From contig NZ_JH719393.1 of the NCBI RefSeq assembly GCF_000271845.1, positions 248,001 to 312,000 on the forward strand: a DNA stretch of 64,000 nucleotides, written 5' to 3'. This document shows positions 46,533-54,761 of this stretch, piece after piece (within the stretch, counting starts at the first letter, position 1; every line of letters starts with the position of its first letter). A model generated the notes under the pieces. The model made no database searches. It worked only from the letters and a program-made list of their open reading frames with translations, and was not told where the DNA came from. A program made the translations under genes and the position numbers. The DNA is from Rhizobium leguminosarum bv. trifolii WSM2297 (lineage in GTDB: Bacteria > Pseudomonadota > Alphaproteobacteria > Rhizobiales > Rhizobiaceae).

Positions 46533-47176
46533 GTGAATTCCCCAGTGTTCGGCTCTGGCGGGAGCGCGGTTTCTCAAAGAAGAATATTCTGTTCCCTATG
46601 GCGGGATCTTTTGCCCCGCTCTTGTGTGGAAGGCCCCGCATCTGCCGGGACACGAGCCGTTCACTGATTGTAGTGTGTCACCGGCCTTGCGCCGGATTCT
46701 CCTGAAAGGCGCGATATGGCGGCACAAAATACTGAATCTGGCCGTTTCGCGATATTCTCGGGGCTTGCTTCGCCCGCTCGCATCCTGGTCCGCCGGAGCC
46801 TCTGTCGGCGTGAAGCGCCTTCCCGAACGACGCTCGCCGTTTCGGTGCGGCGGGCGACAGGGCTCCCATGAACGCCGGGGATGCGAGGGGATAACGCGGT
46901 AATTGCAGGCCCAATCGAATATGCCGCGCACCGGCCCCGACGCCGTTTTCGTAAAGTTTCGGGGTTTCGGAGGCTGCTTGCGGCGCGGCGGCTTCTGACG
47001 CCGGTTGAAGGGGACGCGGAAGCGGCACGGCGAGCGGCCCGCGCCAATCGCCGATGAGCGGCGATAGTCGATCGAGATGAACTGATCGGCTTCAGGCTAT
47101 CCTTGGATATTTCAGAATGGCCGAGAGGCTTCCCGACCATCGGTACCCAAGCCGGCACCTGGCGATGCTGAACACG
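46533..47176. other. Intergenic region between OtnK and HAD genes
   Basis: About 640 bases without a gene I can support. Several overlapping minus-strand frames (46596-47158) are Arg/Ser/Pro-rich and look like noncoding GC-rich DNA. The promoter for the HAD-ABC operon should lie at the left end. No repeats or strong hairpins were identified with certainty. Confidence 0.5.
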
Positions 47177-48454
47177 TCAGTTCATCATCGCCAGCGCTGC
47201 CGCAAAGAAATCCTCGCCTCCGAAGTTTCCTGACTTCAACGCCAGAAGCATGTCGCCCTGGGCATTGCCGACTGTGCGCAGGACCGGCACGCCGGGCGCA
47301 ATCTCCGGTCCGATCAGAAATGCCGGAATGGCAAGCTTGTCGACCGCCGCCCCCGAGGTTTCTCCGCCTGCGACCACGAGCCGCCGCACGCCTTTTTCCA
47401 CCAGTTCGGCGGCGATGATCGACGTTGCGGTCTCGATCGCATGGCCGGCTGCCTCCCGTCCATAAAGGGATTGCAGACGGGCCACGGTTTCGGGCGCGGC
47501 GCTGGCGGCGACCACGACTGGGCCGGCGGCGATGCGGTCTCCCGCCCAGGAAATCGCCGCGGCGATCTCGTCCGGACCGGCAAGCAGTTTTTCTGGGTCG
47601 AGACGCAGGACGGACATCGAACGCTCGGCGGCGTCGAGCTGGCGTAGCGTTGCTGCGGAACAACTGCCGGCGATGACCGCGGAAAACCCGCCCACCGGCC
47701 GGATAACCGCCGGCGCAGCTCCGTCGGACGATACCCGACCGGAGTGGACGAGCGCGCGGGCAAGGCCGAGGCCGAGCCCGGAGGCGCCGGTGGACACCGG
47801 AGTTTCGAGTGCGACCGCGCCGAGCGTTTCAAGATCCCGCTCGAAAATCGCGTCGGCGATGGCAGCGGTGATGCCTGCCGCCCGCAGTGCCTCGAGCCTC
47901 GCCTTGACGGTGGCGGGTCCGGCGGCGATGGCCGTGAGATCGATCAGCCCTATAGCGCCATTCGATTGCCTGGCGAGAACCCGCACCAGATTGGCGTCGT
48001 GCATCGGATTGAGGGGGTGGTCCTTGAGCGGGCTTTCGTTCAACGGCTGTCCGCCGACAAAGAGGTGACCGAGATAGACGGTCCGACCCGTTTCCGGGAA
48101 GGCTGGCGTTACTAGCACGACGCCGCCGCCGGCGGCATCGCGCAATGCCTCGGTGACCGGTCCGATATTGCCGGCATCGGTGGAATCGAAGGTCGAGCAG
48201 ATCTTGTAGAGCACATGGCCCGCGCCGCTCTGGCGCAGCCATCGCTCGGCGCTGGTGGCGGCCGTGACGGCCTCCGAAGCCGGGACGGAGCGGATCTTCA
48301 GGGAAACGACCACGGCGTCGACATCCGGCAGCGTGAGCCCCGGGTTGGGGATGCCGACCGTCTGCACCGTGCGCAGACCGTTCTTCGTCAGCGTGTTGGC
48401 GAGGTCTGAGGCGCCCGTATAGTCGTCGGCGATTGATCCGAGCAAAATAGCCAT
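47177..48454 (-). CDS. otnK: 3-oxo-tetronate kinase, four-carbon acid sugar kinase family
   Basis: A 425-residue DUF1537 kinase that phosphorylates 3-oxo-tetronate to its 4-phosphate. The N-terminal domain begins IADDYTGASDLANTL, with the conserved Asp pair. The C-terminal nucleotide-binding domain has VVAGGETSGAAVDKLAI and LIGPEIAPGVP. Two ATGs lie in tandem (48457, 48454); the second has the better distance from GGAG. It lies downstream of LtnD and OtnI genes and acts after them. The D-threonate branch (DtnK) is less likely because no PdxA2-type gene is present. Confidence 0.88.
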   Translation of the reverse strand: MAILLGSIADDYTGASDLANTLTKNGLRTVQTVGIPNPGLTLPDVDAVVVSLKIRSVPASEAVTAATSAERWLRQSGAGHVLYKICSTFDSTDAGNIGPVTEALRDAAGGGVVLVTPAFPETGRTVYLGHLFVGGQPLNESPLKDHPLNPMHDANLVRVLARQSNGAIGLIDLTAIAAGPATVKARLEALRAAGITAAIADAIFERDLETLGAVALETPVSTGASGLGLGLARALVHSGRVSSDGAAPAVIRPVGGFSAVIAGSCSAATLRQLDAAERSMSVLRLDPEKLLAGPDEIAAAISWAGDRIAAGPVVVAASAAPETVARLQSLYGREAAGHAIETATSIIAAELVEKGVRRLVVAGGETSGAAVDKLAIPAFLIGPEIAPGVPVLRTVGNAQGDMLLALKSGNFGGEDFFAAALAMMN

Positions 48455-48457
48455 CAT

Positions 48458-49234
48458 CTAGCTCCGTGCAAAAGGTTTGAACCAGCCAAGGCCGTCCAGT
48501 GTCTGGCCGCGCGGGATATATTCGCAGCCGATGAAACCGTCGTAACCCAGGCGATCGATTTCGCCGAACAGATAGGGATAGTTCAGCTCCTCGCCGTCCG
48601 GCTCATTGCGTGACGGCACACTGGCAATCTGGATATGGCCGGTGATCGGCAGCAGGCGCCGCAATGCCATGACGACGTCGCCATGGATGATCTGCCGGTG
48701 ATAGATATCGAACTGGAGCTTCAGGTTCGCCAGGCCGGATTCGGCAATCAGTTTTTCGGCGGCGCCGAAATCATTGAGGAAATATCCCGGCATGTTCCGC
48801 CCGTTGATCGGCTCGAGCAGAAGATCGAGGCCCTTTTCCGCAAGCCGCTCGGCCGTATAAGTGACCGAGCGCCGGTAACGGGAGGAGGCGTCTTCGTCGT
48901 GACGGTTGGCAATGCCTGCCATCAGGTGCAATCGCCTGACGCCCGTCGCCGCCGCATAGTCCAGTGCCTTCTCGACATCCGCTTTCAGCGCATCGAAGCG
49001 TCCGGGAAGAGCCGCGATGCCGCGCTCACCTGCCGCCCAGTCGCCCGGCGGCAGGTTGAACAAGGCCTGCTGCAGATTGTTGCGGGTCAGCCGTTCGGCG
49101 ATCGCCTCGGGTGCCGCTTCGTAGGGAAAGAGATATTCGACGGCAGAAAAGCCGGCATCGGCTGCGGCGTCGAAGCGATCGAGGAACGCCCATTCGTTGA
49201 ACATCATCGTCAGGTTGGCGGCGAAAACCGGCAT
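48458..49234 (-). CDS. otnI: 2-oxo-tetronate isomerase (hydroxypyruvate isomerase family)
   Basis: A 258-residue TIM-barrel isomerase (AP endonuclease 2/Hyi fold). It opens with FAANLTMMFNEWAFLDRF and has the family's EPINGRNMPGYFLN segment with metal-binding Glu, plus a later glutamate in IGCEYIPRG. It would convert 2-oxo-tetronate to 3-oxo-tetronate. The stop is directly followed by the OtnK start, and LtnD precedes it, so all three form one operon. Plain hydroxypyruvate isomerase is the alternative. Confidence 0.87.
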   Translation of the reverse strand: MPVFAANLTMMFNEWAFLDRFDAAADAGFSAVEYLFPYEAAPEAIAERLTRNNLQQALFNLPPGDWAAGERGIAALPGRFDALKADVEKALDYAAATGVRRLHLMAGIANRHDEDASSRYRRSVTYTAERLAEKGLDLLLEPINGRNMPGYFLNDFGAAEKLIAESGLANLKLQFDIYHRQIIHGDVVMALRRLLPITGHIQIASVPSRNEPDGEELNYPYLFGEIDRLGYDGFIGCEYIPRGQTLDGLGWFKPFARS

Positions 49235-49249
49235 TTTGGCGTTTCCTTT

Positions 49250-50194
49250 TTACAGCTTCTGCGGTTCTTTGCCGGAACCCGGCAATTCAGCGCCGGAAAG
49301 TTTTGCGTAGAGCCGGGCGAGCGAGGAATCATCATCACGGCCCATGCCGGCGCCGGCGGCGGCCAGATACATTTGCAGCGCCGCCGCTGCGAGGGGCACC
49401 GGATACCGCTCGGAGCGGGCCATGTCCTGGACGATGCCGAGATCCTTGACGAAAATCTCGATGCTGCTGAGCGGCGTGTAGTCTCCGGCCAGCACATGCG
49501 GCACGCGGTTTTCGAACATCCACGAATTGCCAGCCGAAGCCGTGATCACCTCGAACACCTTGTCGAGATCGAGGCCCTGCTTGGCGGCAAAGGTTATCGC
49601 CTCGCAGGCGGCCGCGATATGCACGCCGGCGAGAAGCTGGTTGATCATTTTGAAGGCAGCGCCGGTTCCGGCCGCGTCCCCGAGTTCGTAGACCTTGCCG
49701 GCCATGGCGTCGAGACCCGGGCGCGCCCTGTCGAAGGCCTGGCTGGAGCCGGACGCCATGATCGTCAGTTCGCCACGCGCCGCCTTGGCGGCGCCGCCCG
49801 AAATCGGCGCGTCGAGATAATGCAGGCCGAGAGCCTCCACCCTTTGTGCCAGGTCGCGTGCAACGGCGGGGTCCATGGTTGCCGACGAGATGAACACGGC
49901 GCCGGGCTTCATCTTGTGGGCGACGCCATCGGGTCCGAACAGCACGGCTTCGGTCTGCGCGCCGTTGACGACGACGGAAACGACAATATCGGCTTCCTTC
50001 GCCGCATCGGCGGGGGTTGCCGCGCCACGTCCACCATCGGCGATGAAGCGGTCGACAGCCGCCGGCGTGATGTCATATCCGATGACGTCGATACCGGCGC
50101 GCTTCATCGACCGAGCCATTCCAAGCCCCATGGAGCCAAGGCCGATGACGGCCGAGACAATGGCGGAGCCCGAGTTTTCTGCAAATGATGCCAT
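49250..50194 (-). CDS. ltnD: L-threonate dehydrogenase
   Basis: A 314-residue beta-hydroxyacid dehydrogenase. Rossmann motif VIGLGSMGLGMARSMKRAG, substrate-binding DAPISGGAAKAARGELTIM, and the catalytic Lys in GTGAAFKMINQLLAG. It oxidises L-threonate at C2. ATG 50194 (MASFAEN) was chosen; the frame upstream runs through the operator region and cannot be protein. It is the first gene of the ltnD-otnI-otnK operon and faces LacI-type operators. Confidence 0.87.
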   Translation of the reverse strand: MASFAENSGSAIVSAVIGLGSMGLGMARSMKRAGIDVIGYDITPAAVDRFIADGGRGAATPADAAKEADIVVSVVVNGAQTEAVLFGPDGVAHKMKPGAVFISSATMDPAVARDLAQRVEALGLHYLDAPISGGAAKAARGELTIMASGSSQAFDRARPGLDAMAGKVYELGDAAGTGAAFKMINQLLAGVHIAAACEAITFAAKQGLDLDKVFEVITASAGNSWMFENRVPHVLAGDYTPLSSIEIFVKDLGIVQDMARSERYPVPLAAAALQMYLAAAGAGMGRDDDSSLARLYAKLSGAELPGSGKEPQKL

Positions 50195-50257
50195 GAGGAT
50201 GTGCTCCGTCTTGCGAGGAAAGGTCCGCACCGCTGCGAGGGGGCCATACCCGCTTTG

Positions 50258-50325
50258 TGGCAGCGCTGCCATATTCTTTAATCTATTTTGGCAGCGCTGC
50301 CAATGGCAAGTTGGTAGCGCTGCCA
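50258..50325. promoter_or_regulatory. Three LacI-type operators (TGGCAGCGCTGCCA)
   Basis: Perfect 14-bp palindrome TGGCAGCGCTGCCA at 50258-50271 and 50289-50302; a third copy with one change (TGGTAGCGCTGCCA) at 50312-50325. Start-to-start spacings are 31 and 23 bases. They lie between ltnD and the divergent LacI gene. The central CG and inverted halves are typical of LacI-family targets, so autoregulation and operon control are likely. Confidence 0.85.
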
Positions 50326-50427
50326 AAAAAACATTGCTTCTTGGTCAGAGCAGTGAAAATAGTGGCAGCAGGTAGGCGAACGGACAGAACGAGCAGCCAC
50401 TTGAAAGCTGGATTTTCCAACGTGACC

Positions 50428-51426
50428 ATGGAACTCAAACAGCAGGTGACGGTAACGCTTGCCGAGGTCGCGGAAGCGGCCGGCGTCGGCGAGAGCACGG
50501 TATCGCGCGTGCTGCGCAATCACGGCTCGTTTTCCGGCAAGACGCGGGAGCGAGTGATGGCTGCCGTCGAGCGATTGGGCTATGTGCCGAACCGGATCGC
50601 GGGAACGCTGGCCTCCACCGGGTCGCGTCTCGTTGCCTTCGTCATTCCGTCGCTCTCCAACATCGTCTTCCCCGATGTGCTGCGCGGAGCCAGCGCCGTT
50701 CTGGAGGAAAACCGCTACCAGGCGGTGTTCTCCGTCACCGATTATGATCCGGGCAAGGAGGAAGTGCTCGCCGCCGCGATGCTCGCCTGGCGGCCGGCGG
50801 CGGTCATGCTGGCCGGATACGAACATACGGACGGGACAGTGAAGATGCTGCGCGCCAGCGGGTGCCGGGTCGTGGAACTGCTTGATCTGGACGGAGATGC
50901 GCTCGATATCGCGGTCGGCTTCTCGAACCGGGCGGCCGGGCGGGAGAGCGCCGCCTTCCTGCTCAAGCGGGGCTATCGCCGCATCGGCTATGTCGGCCAC
51001 GATCTCAACCGTGATACCCGCGCCGGCAAGCGGTTTTCAAGCTTTTGCGAAACGCTGGAAGTTGGTGGCGCGCCCCTCGTGGCCCGTGAAATTCTCGCCG
51101 GCGCGTCGTCCGTGGAAAACGGCAGGCTGGGGCTGGAGCGGCTACTTGCCCGGACGCCGGATCTCGATGCGGTTTATTTCTCCAACGACGATATGGCGCT
51201 GGGCGGCTATTTCCACTGTCTGGCTGAGGGGATCGCTATCCCCTCGAAGCTCGCTATTTTCGGCTATAATGGCCTCGATATCGGCCGGGCAATGCCGCAG
51301 CCCTTGTCAACCATCCGAACGCCGCGCGTGGCGACCGGGCAAATCGCCGCGCAGATGGTCGTCGCCAACGCGCCGCCCCAGGCCGTCGATCTCGGTTTCG
51401 AGCTCATCGAAGGCGCAACCGCGTAA
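50428..51426 (+). CDS. LacI family transcriptional regulator of the threonate genes
   Basis: A 332-residue LacI/GalR protein. N-terminal HTH VTLAEVAEAAGVGESTVSRVLRNHG (residues ~8-32), then the hinge and periplasmic-binding-like core, of GntR/IdnR-like branch by appearance. ATG 50428 (MELKQQ) is the only start consistent with HTH position; longer frames cross the operators. It is divergent from ltnD and upstream of otnC, which follows after 16 nt. It likely represses both arms until an acid-sugar intermediate binds. Confidence 0.9.
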   Translation: MELKQQVTVTLAEVAEAAGVGESTVSRVLRNHGSFSGKTRERVMAAVERLGYVPNRIAGTLASTGSRLVAFVIPSLSNIVFPDVLRGASAVLEENRYQAVFSVTDYDPGKEEVLAAAMLAWRPAAVMLAGYEHTDGTVKMLRASGCRVVELLDLDGDALDIAVGFSNRAAGRESAAFLLKRGYRRIGYVGHDLNRDTRAGKRFSSFCETLEVGGAPLVAREILAGASSVENGRLGLERLLARTPDLDAVYFSNDDMALGGYFHCLAEGIAIPSKLAIFGYNGLDIGRAMPQPLSTIRTPRVATGQIAAQMVVANAPPQAVDLGFELIEGATA

Positions 51427-51442
51427 TTTTGGAGGAAATGTC

Positions 51443-52111
51443 ATGTCCGACGCGCGCCAGCGTGAAGAAATCTGCCGATACGGCCGCTCGCTGTTCGAGC
51501 GCGGGCTGACGCCCGGTTCGTCGGGCAACATATCGTTACGGCTCGATGATGGCGGCTGGCTGGTGACGCCGACCAATGCCTCGCTCGGGTTTCTCGATCC
51601 GGCGCAGATCTCCAGGCTCGATGCCGAAGGTCGGCTGTTGTCCGGCGACAAGCCGACCAAGGAAATTCCGCTGCATACCGCCCTCTACGACACACGCGGC
51701 AGCGCCCGCGCCATCGTCCATCTTCATTCCACTCACGCGGTGGCGCTGACCATGCTGCCGGAGATCGATCCCCGCGCTGCCCTGCCTCCGATGACGCCCT
51801 ATTATCTCATGCGCGCCGGCGAAACCGCACTGGTGCCGTATTATCGTCCCGGCGACCCGGCGGTGGCCGACGCCATCCGCGGGCTGGCAGGCAAGTATTC
51901 ATCGGTGCTTCTGGCCAACCACGGACCTGTTGTCGCCGGCGACACCCTGGAGGCGGCGGTCTTTGCCACCGAGGAGCTGGAGGAAACGGCAAAACTCTAT
52001 CTGCTGCTGCGCAACCTCAATCCCCGTTACCTCAGCCCGGGACAGGTGGCCGATCTCGTCAACACGTTCGGCCTCGACCTTCCATCGCATCACCATCACG
52101 ACGATGATTGA
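51443..52111 (+). CDS. otnC: 3-oxo-tetronate 4-phosphate decarboxylase (class II aldolase family)
   Basis: A 222-residue class II aldolase-fold protein that would decarboxylate 3-oxo-tetronate 4-phosphate to dihydroxyacetone phosphate. Phosphate-binding TPGSSGNIS and TPTNAS; zinc His pair in VHLHSTHAVAL and a third His in LANHGPVVAG. A strong GGAGGAAA box fixes ATG 51443. The C-terminus ends in a His/Asp-rich tail (SHHHHDDD), a natural His run. It follows the LacI gene by 16 nt and completes the pathway with ltnD-otnI-otnK. Confidence 0.88.
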   Translation: MSDARQREEICRYGRSLFERGLTPGSSGNISLRLDDGGWLVTPTNASLGFLDPAQISRLDAEGRLLSGDKPTKEIPLHTALYDTRGSARAIVHLHSTHAVALTMLPEIDPRAALPPMTPYYLMRAGETALVPYYRPGDPAVADAIRGLAGKYSSVLLANHGPVVAGDTLEAAVFATEELEETAKLYLLLRNLNPRYLSPGQVADLVNTFGLDLPSHHHHDDD

Positions 52112-52135
52112 AACTGTCGCTTGGCGGTCCAGGCT

Positions 52136-53179
52136 TTAGTCGAGCGCCGAAAGCACTGACGAGGTGATCGCGTCTGTCTTGTCCTTGCCAGGAATTGAGC
52201 CGATGCCGCGTGCCGTCGTTGCCTCGATTGCGGCCATCACCTTTCCGGCGGCAGCCGGTTCCCCCAGGTGCTCCAGCATCATTGCGCCCGACCAGATGGC
52301 GGCGATCGGGTTGGCAATGCCGAGATGGGCGATATCCGGCGCCGAGCCGTGGACGGGCTCGAACATGGACGGCGCCGAGCGATCAGGATTGATATTGGCG
52401 GAGGCCGCAAAGCCGAGCCCGCCCTGGATGGCGGCGCCGAGATCGGTCAGGATGTCGCCGAACAGGTTGGAGGCGACGACCACGTCGAGGCTCTCCGGCG
52501 CCATGACCATCCGGGCAGCCATGGCGTCGATATGGTAGCTGGTCACCTCGACATCGGGGTATTCCGTGGAAAGCTGCTGGGTGATCTCGTCCCAGAACAC
52601 CATCGAGTATTTCTGCGCGTTCGACTTCGTCACCGAGGCAAGCTTGCCGCGCCGCGCCCGTGCTTGTTCGAAGCCGAAACGCAGGATGCGCTCGACCCCC
52701 TTGCGGGTGAAGATCGAGGTCTCGACAGCCACCTCGCTGTCGGTTCCCTGGTGGATGCGGCCGCCGGCGCCGGAATATTCGCCCTCGGTATTTTCACGAA
52801 TGCAGAGGATGTCGAAATTCTCCGACCGCAGCGGTCCTTGCACACCCGGCAGCAGCCGGTGCGGGCGGATATTGGCATATTGCACGAAAGCCTTGCGGAT
52901 CGGCAGCAGAAGTCCATGCAGAGACACGGAATCGGGCACTTTCCGAGGCCATCCGACGGCGCCGAGCAGAATGGCATCGAAGGAGCGCAGCGTTTCGATG
53001 CCATTGTCGGGCATCATGCTGCCGTTCTCCAGATAGTAGTCGCAGGACCAGGGATAGCTTGTTGTCGCCAGCGAAAATCCGTTTCGCGCACCCGCCTTTT
53101 CGAGCACGGACTTGGCTGCCTCAGTTACATCGCGGCCGATGCCGTCTCCCGGCAGAAGGGCAATCTTGTAGGTCTTCAT
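52136..53179 (-). CDS. Tartrate dehydrogenase / D-malate dehydrogenase-like beta-decarboxylating dehydrogenase
   Basis: A 347-residue member of the isocitrate/isopropylmalate dehydrogenase family, closest in pattern to TtuC/DmlA. It begins KIALLPGDGIGRDV, has REN-TEGEYSG for substrate phosphate/carboxylate binding, K-S-N-A in the catalytic region, and metal Asp in NLFGDILTDLGAAIQGGLG. The final segment FEPVHGSAPDIA is the NAD-binding region. ATG 53179 was chosen over an upstream start five codons earlier. It is convergent with otnC; it would let cells use tartrate or malate-like acids alongside threonate. Confidence 0.85.
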   Translation of the reverse strand: MKTYKIALLPGDGIGRDVTEAAKSVLEKAGARNGFSLATTSYPWSCDYYLENGSMMPDNGIETLRSFDAILLGAVGWPRKVPDSVSLHGLLLPIRKAFVQYANIRPHRLLPGVQGPLRSENFDILCIRENTEGEYSGAGGRIHQGTDSEVAVETSIFTRKGVERILRFGFEQARARRGKLASVTKSNAQKYSMVFWDEITQQLSTEYPDVEVTSYHIDAMAARMVMAPESLDVVVASNLFGDILTDLGAAIQGGLGFAASANINPDRSAPSMFEPVHGSAPDIAHLGIANPIAAIWSGAMMLEHLGEPAAAGKVMAAIEATTARGIGSIPGKDKTDAITSSVLSALD

Positions 53180-53517
53180 GGCAGGTCCTCTCAACGCTGA
53201 TCAGCACATTCTTGCACCGCGGGTTGGCCGGATAGGCTTCGCAGTCGGGATCCGTGCTGATACCGGGCTGCGTGTTGCGCCGTACGGCCATGACTGTAGA
53301 GGGCCGGTCAGGCTTTATTTGCCGAAAGCGGTCGGGATTTGGTCGATTGTTGTGTTCGCGCCGGCATCACCAGTGAATTCTATCGAACGATCCGTTGTCG
53401 GCAGGGCGCATTGCTACCTGGCGAAAGAAATGCGCAGGCAGGCGAAGTTTGAATTCGGCGAGGAAGGGCGCGGGATCGACGGAATCGATTGAGCGGGATC
53501 TTCGCATCGCTGCGGGG
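53180..53517. other. Intergenic region upstream of the tartrate-dehydrogenase-like gene
   Basis: About 340 bases. It includes a 10-bp palindrome GCTGATCAGC (53196-53205) seventeen bases before the dehydrogenase start, with a half copy (GTGCTGAT) about 45 bases further on. These could bind a regulator. No supported gene; frames on both strands have noncoding composition. Confidence 0.4.
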
Positions 53518-53724
53518 TCAAGCGCCGGGATAGATGGGCGTGGAGACCAGAGCCTGTGCGCGTTCGGATTCGGGCCGGAACGAGCGGTATTGCCAGAAGC
53601 CGTCGGAGGATTTCCGCCGGTATACGGTCTCGAGCCAAAACACGGTGTCATCGATCGGCAAGACCGGATGCCAGGCATACCATTCGGACCAGATCTTGCC
53701 TGCCTGTCTGCTCTCCATGGCCAT
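53518..53724 (-). CDS. Small hypothetical protein, Trp/Tyr-rich
   Basis: A 68-residue frame beginning MAMESRQAGKIWSEWYAWHP. It contains five Trp and a periodic W-V-x-R pattern suggestive of a small beta-sheet protein, with no named domain recognised. Composition is protein-like and unlike the shadow frames around it. The ribosome-binding site is weak; a second ATG is two codons in. It stands alone. Confidence 0.55.
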   Translation of the reverse strand: MAMESRQAGKIWSEWYAWHPVLPIDDTVFWLETVYRRKSSDGFWQYRSFRPESERAQALVSTPIYPGA

Positions 53725-53906
53725 CGCTCATTGGATGAGTTTCCGCATTGGAGAATAACAATGAAATATCATTCTTCAATAGAGATTGTTTTTCCCGCGT
53801 GGCGTGAAAATTTTCTTGGGTAATATCGTGGAGCGTTTGGGGCTTGCAAGCGGTTTAGGGGCGTTGTGTCGGCCGCTAAAAGTCCTTGCTGGCATCTATT
53901 GAAATT

Positions 53907-53923
53907 ATATCGTAATACGATAT
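53907..53923. promoter_or_regulatory. 17-bp palindrome ATATCGTAATACGATAT
   Basis: An inverted repeat with a single central base, 32 bases before the start of a small gene at 53956. A related copy lies at 54679-54695. Probably a regulator target; the regulator is unknown. Confidence 0.5.
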
Positions 53924-53955
53924 ATTTCGGTGTCGACTATTGAGGAGTGAGCTTC

Positions 53956-54177
53956 ATGTCAAGCCGATTGTATCCCGCATTGCACCGCCCTGCGCCTTAT
54001 CCCGCTGATGAGGCGTTTGAAAATCTCAGGCAGAGGGTTCATGCCTTGCTTGATAGTGGAGAAGCAGGCCGCTGGGAGCTTTTGCGGGCGGAGTGGCTGT
54101 ATGATGTGGCGCTGCTCACGAATGATTTTCGGCTCTGGATGCAGCACCTCGACAGAGGCTTCGGAACGGCCAAATAG
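53956..54177 (+). CDS. Small hypothetical protein
   Basis: A 73-residue protein with no recognised domain: Arg/Leu-rich helices and a Trp-rich C-terminal part (RWELLRAEWLYDVALLTNDFRLWMQHL). ATG 53956 was chosen because GAGGAG lies nine bases before it; a GTG three codons upstream is too close. A perfect palindrome sits in its promoter region, so it may be strongly regulated. Confidence 0.6.
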   Translation: MSSRLYPALHRPAPYPADEAFENLRQRVHALLDSGEAGRWELLRAEWLYDVALLTNDFRLWMQHLDRGFGTAK

Positions 54178-54194
54178 CTTGCGTTCGATAGGGC

Positions 54195-54506
54195 TCAGTT
54201 GATCGAACGCACGCCGAGATAGGCCGCCAGGCTGATGGCGGACAAGGCGATCGTCAGTCTGGGTCTGGCATCATCGAACATGGTCGCCAGGAACAGGCCG
54301 AGCAGCAGGATGGCGGATTTCGCCCAGAGGTCCTGATCGGAGACGGTGAAGGCGAGCGTCGCCAGGAAGACGGCGCTTGCGACGATCGTCACGGGCGCAG
54401 ACTTCTCGGCGAGATCGCCGCCCGGGAAATAGGGCAGAAGAAAGCGCCGCATGCTCAGGCCGGAAGCGATGCTGAGAAGAAGACAGGTCAAGACAATATG
54501 CAACAT
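54195..54506 (-). CDS. Small inner-membrane protein
   Basis: About 103 residues with roughly four hydrophobic spans (LHIVLTCLLLSIASGL; VTIVASAVFLATLAF; AILLLGLFLATMF; IALSAISLAAYLGV). No family recognised. Start at ATG 54506 follows the first span; ATG 54545 is an alternative. It ends 17 nt from the convergent small gene and has the related palindrome at 54679 upstream of it. Confidence 0.55.
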   Translation of the reverse strand: MLHIVLTCLLLSIASGLSMRRFLLPYFPGGDLAEKSAPVTIVASAVFLATLAFTVSDQDLWAKSAILLLGLFLATMFDDARPRLTIALSAISLAAYLGVRSIN

Positions 54507-54678
54507 GGGGTCGGCGCCGATCGATCTGCAGATGGAATTGCACATGCAAACCCCGTGCCAGCTGCAAGCCTCGAAATGGCGCCCGGCAGATGGGATGTCC
54601 GGGCTTGTATGGCTATTTACGCGGCGTCTCGATCCTTTTTTCGGCAGCCGTTCACGGCTTCGCTTCAGCCGTACGATT

Positions 54679-54695
54679 ATATCGTGATACGACTT
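54679..54695. promoter_or_regulatory. Second copy of the ATATCGT-N-ATACGA palindrome
   Basis: ATATCGTGATACGACTT shares the core ATCGT-R-ATACGA with the palindrome at 53907. It lies between the small membrane-protein gene (minus) and the LysR gene (plus), suggesting one regulator acts on this group of genes. Confidence 0.45.
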
Positions 54696-54761
54696 GAGCT
54701 GCGACAATGATTTTTATATAGAGAATTATCTTCCCCGTTAATTCCGGAAACGAGATCTTTT

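Noticed and set aside
46661..47158. A 165-codon minus-strand frame before the HAD gene
   Set aside because: Low-complexity Arg/Ser composition, no ribosome-binding site and no domain.
47177..48454. D-threonate kinase (DtnK) instead of OtnK
   Set aside because: The neighbours are LtnD, OtnI and OtnC rather than a PdxA2-type dehydrogenase.
48635..50188. A 517-codon plus-strand frame
   Set aside because: Antisense to otnI and ltnD, which carry clear family motifs.
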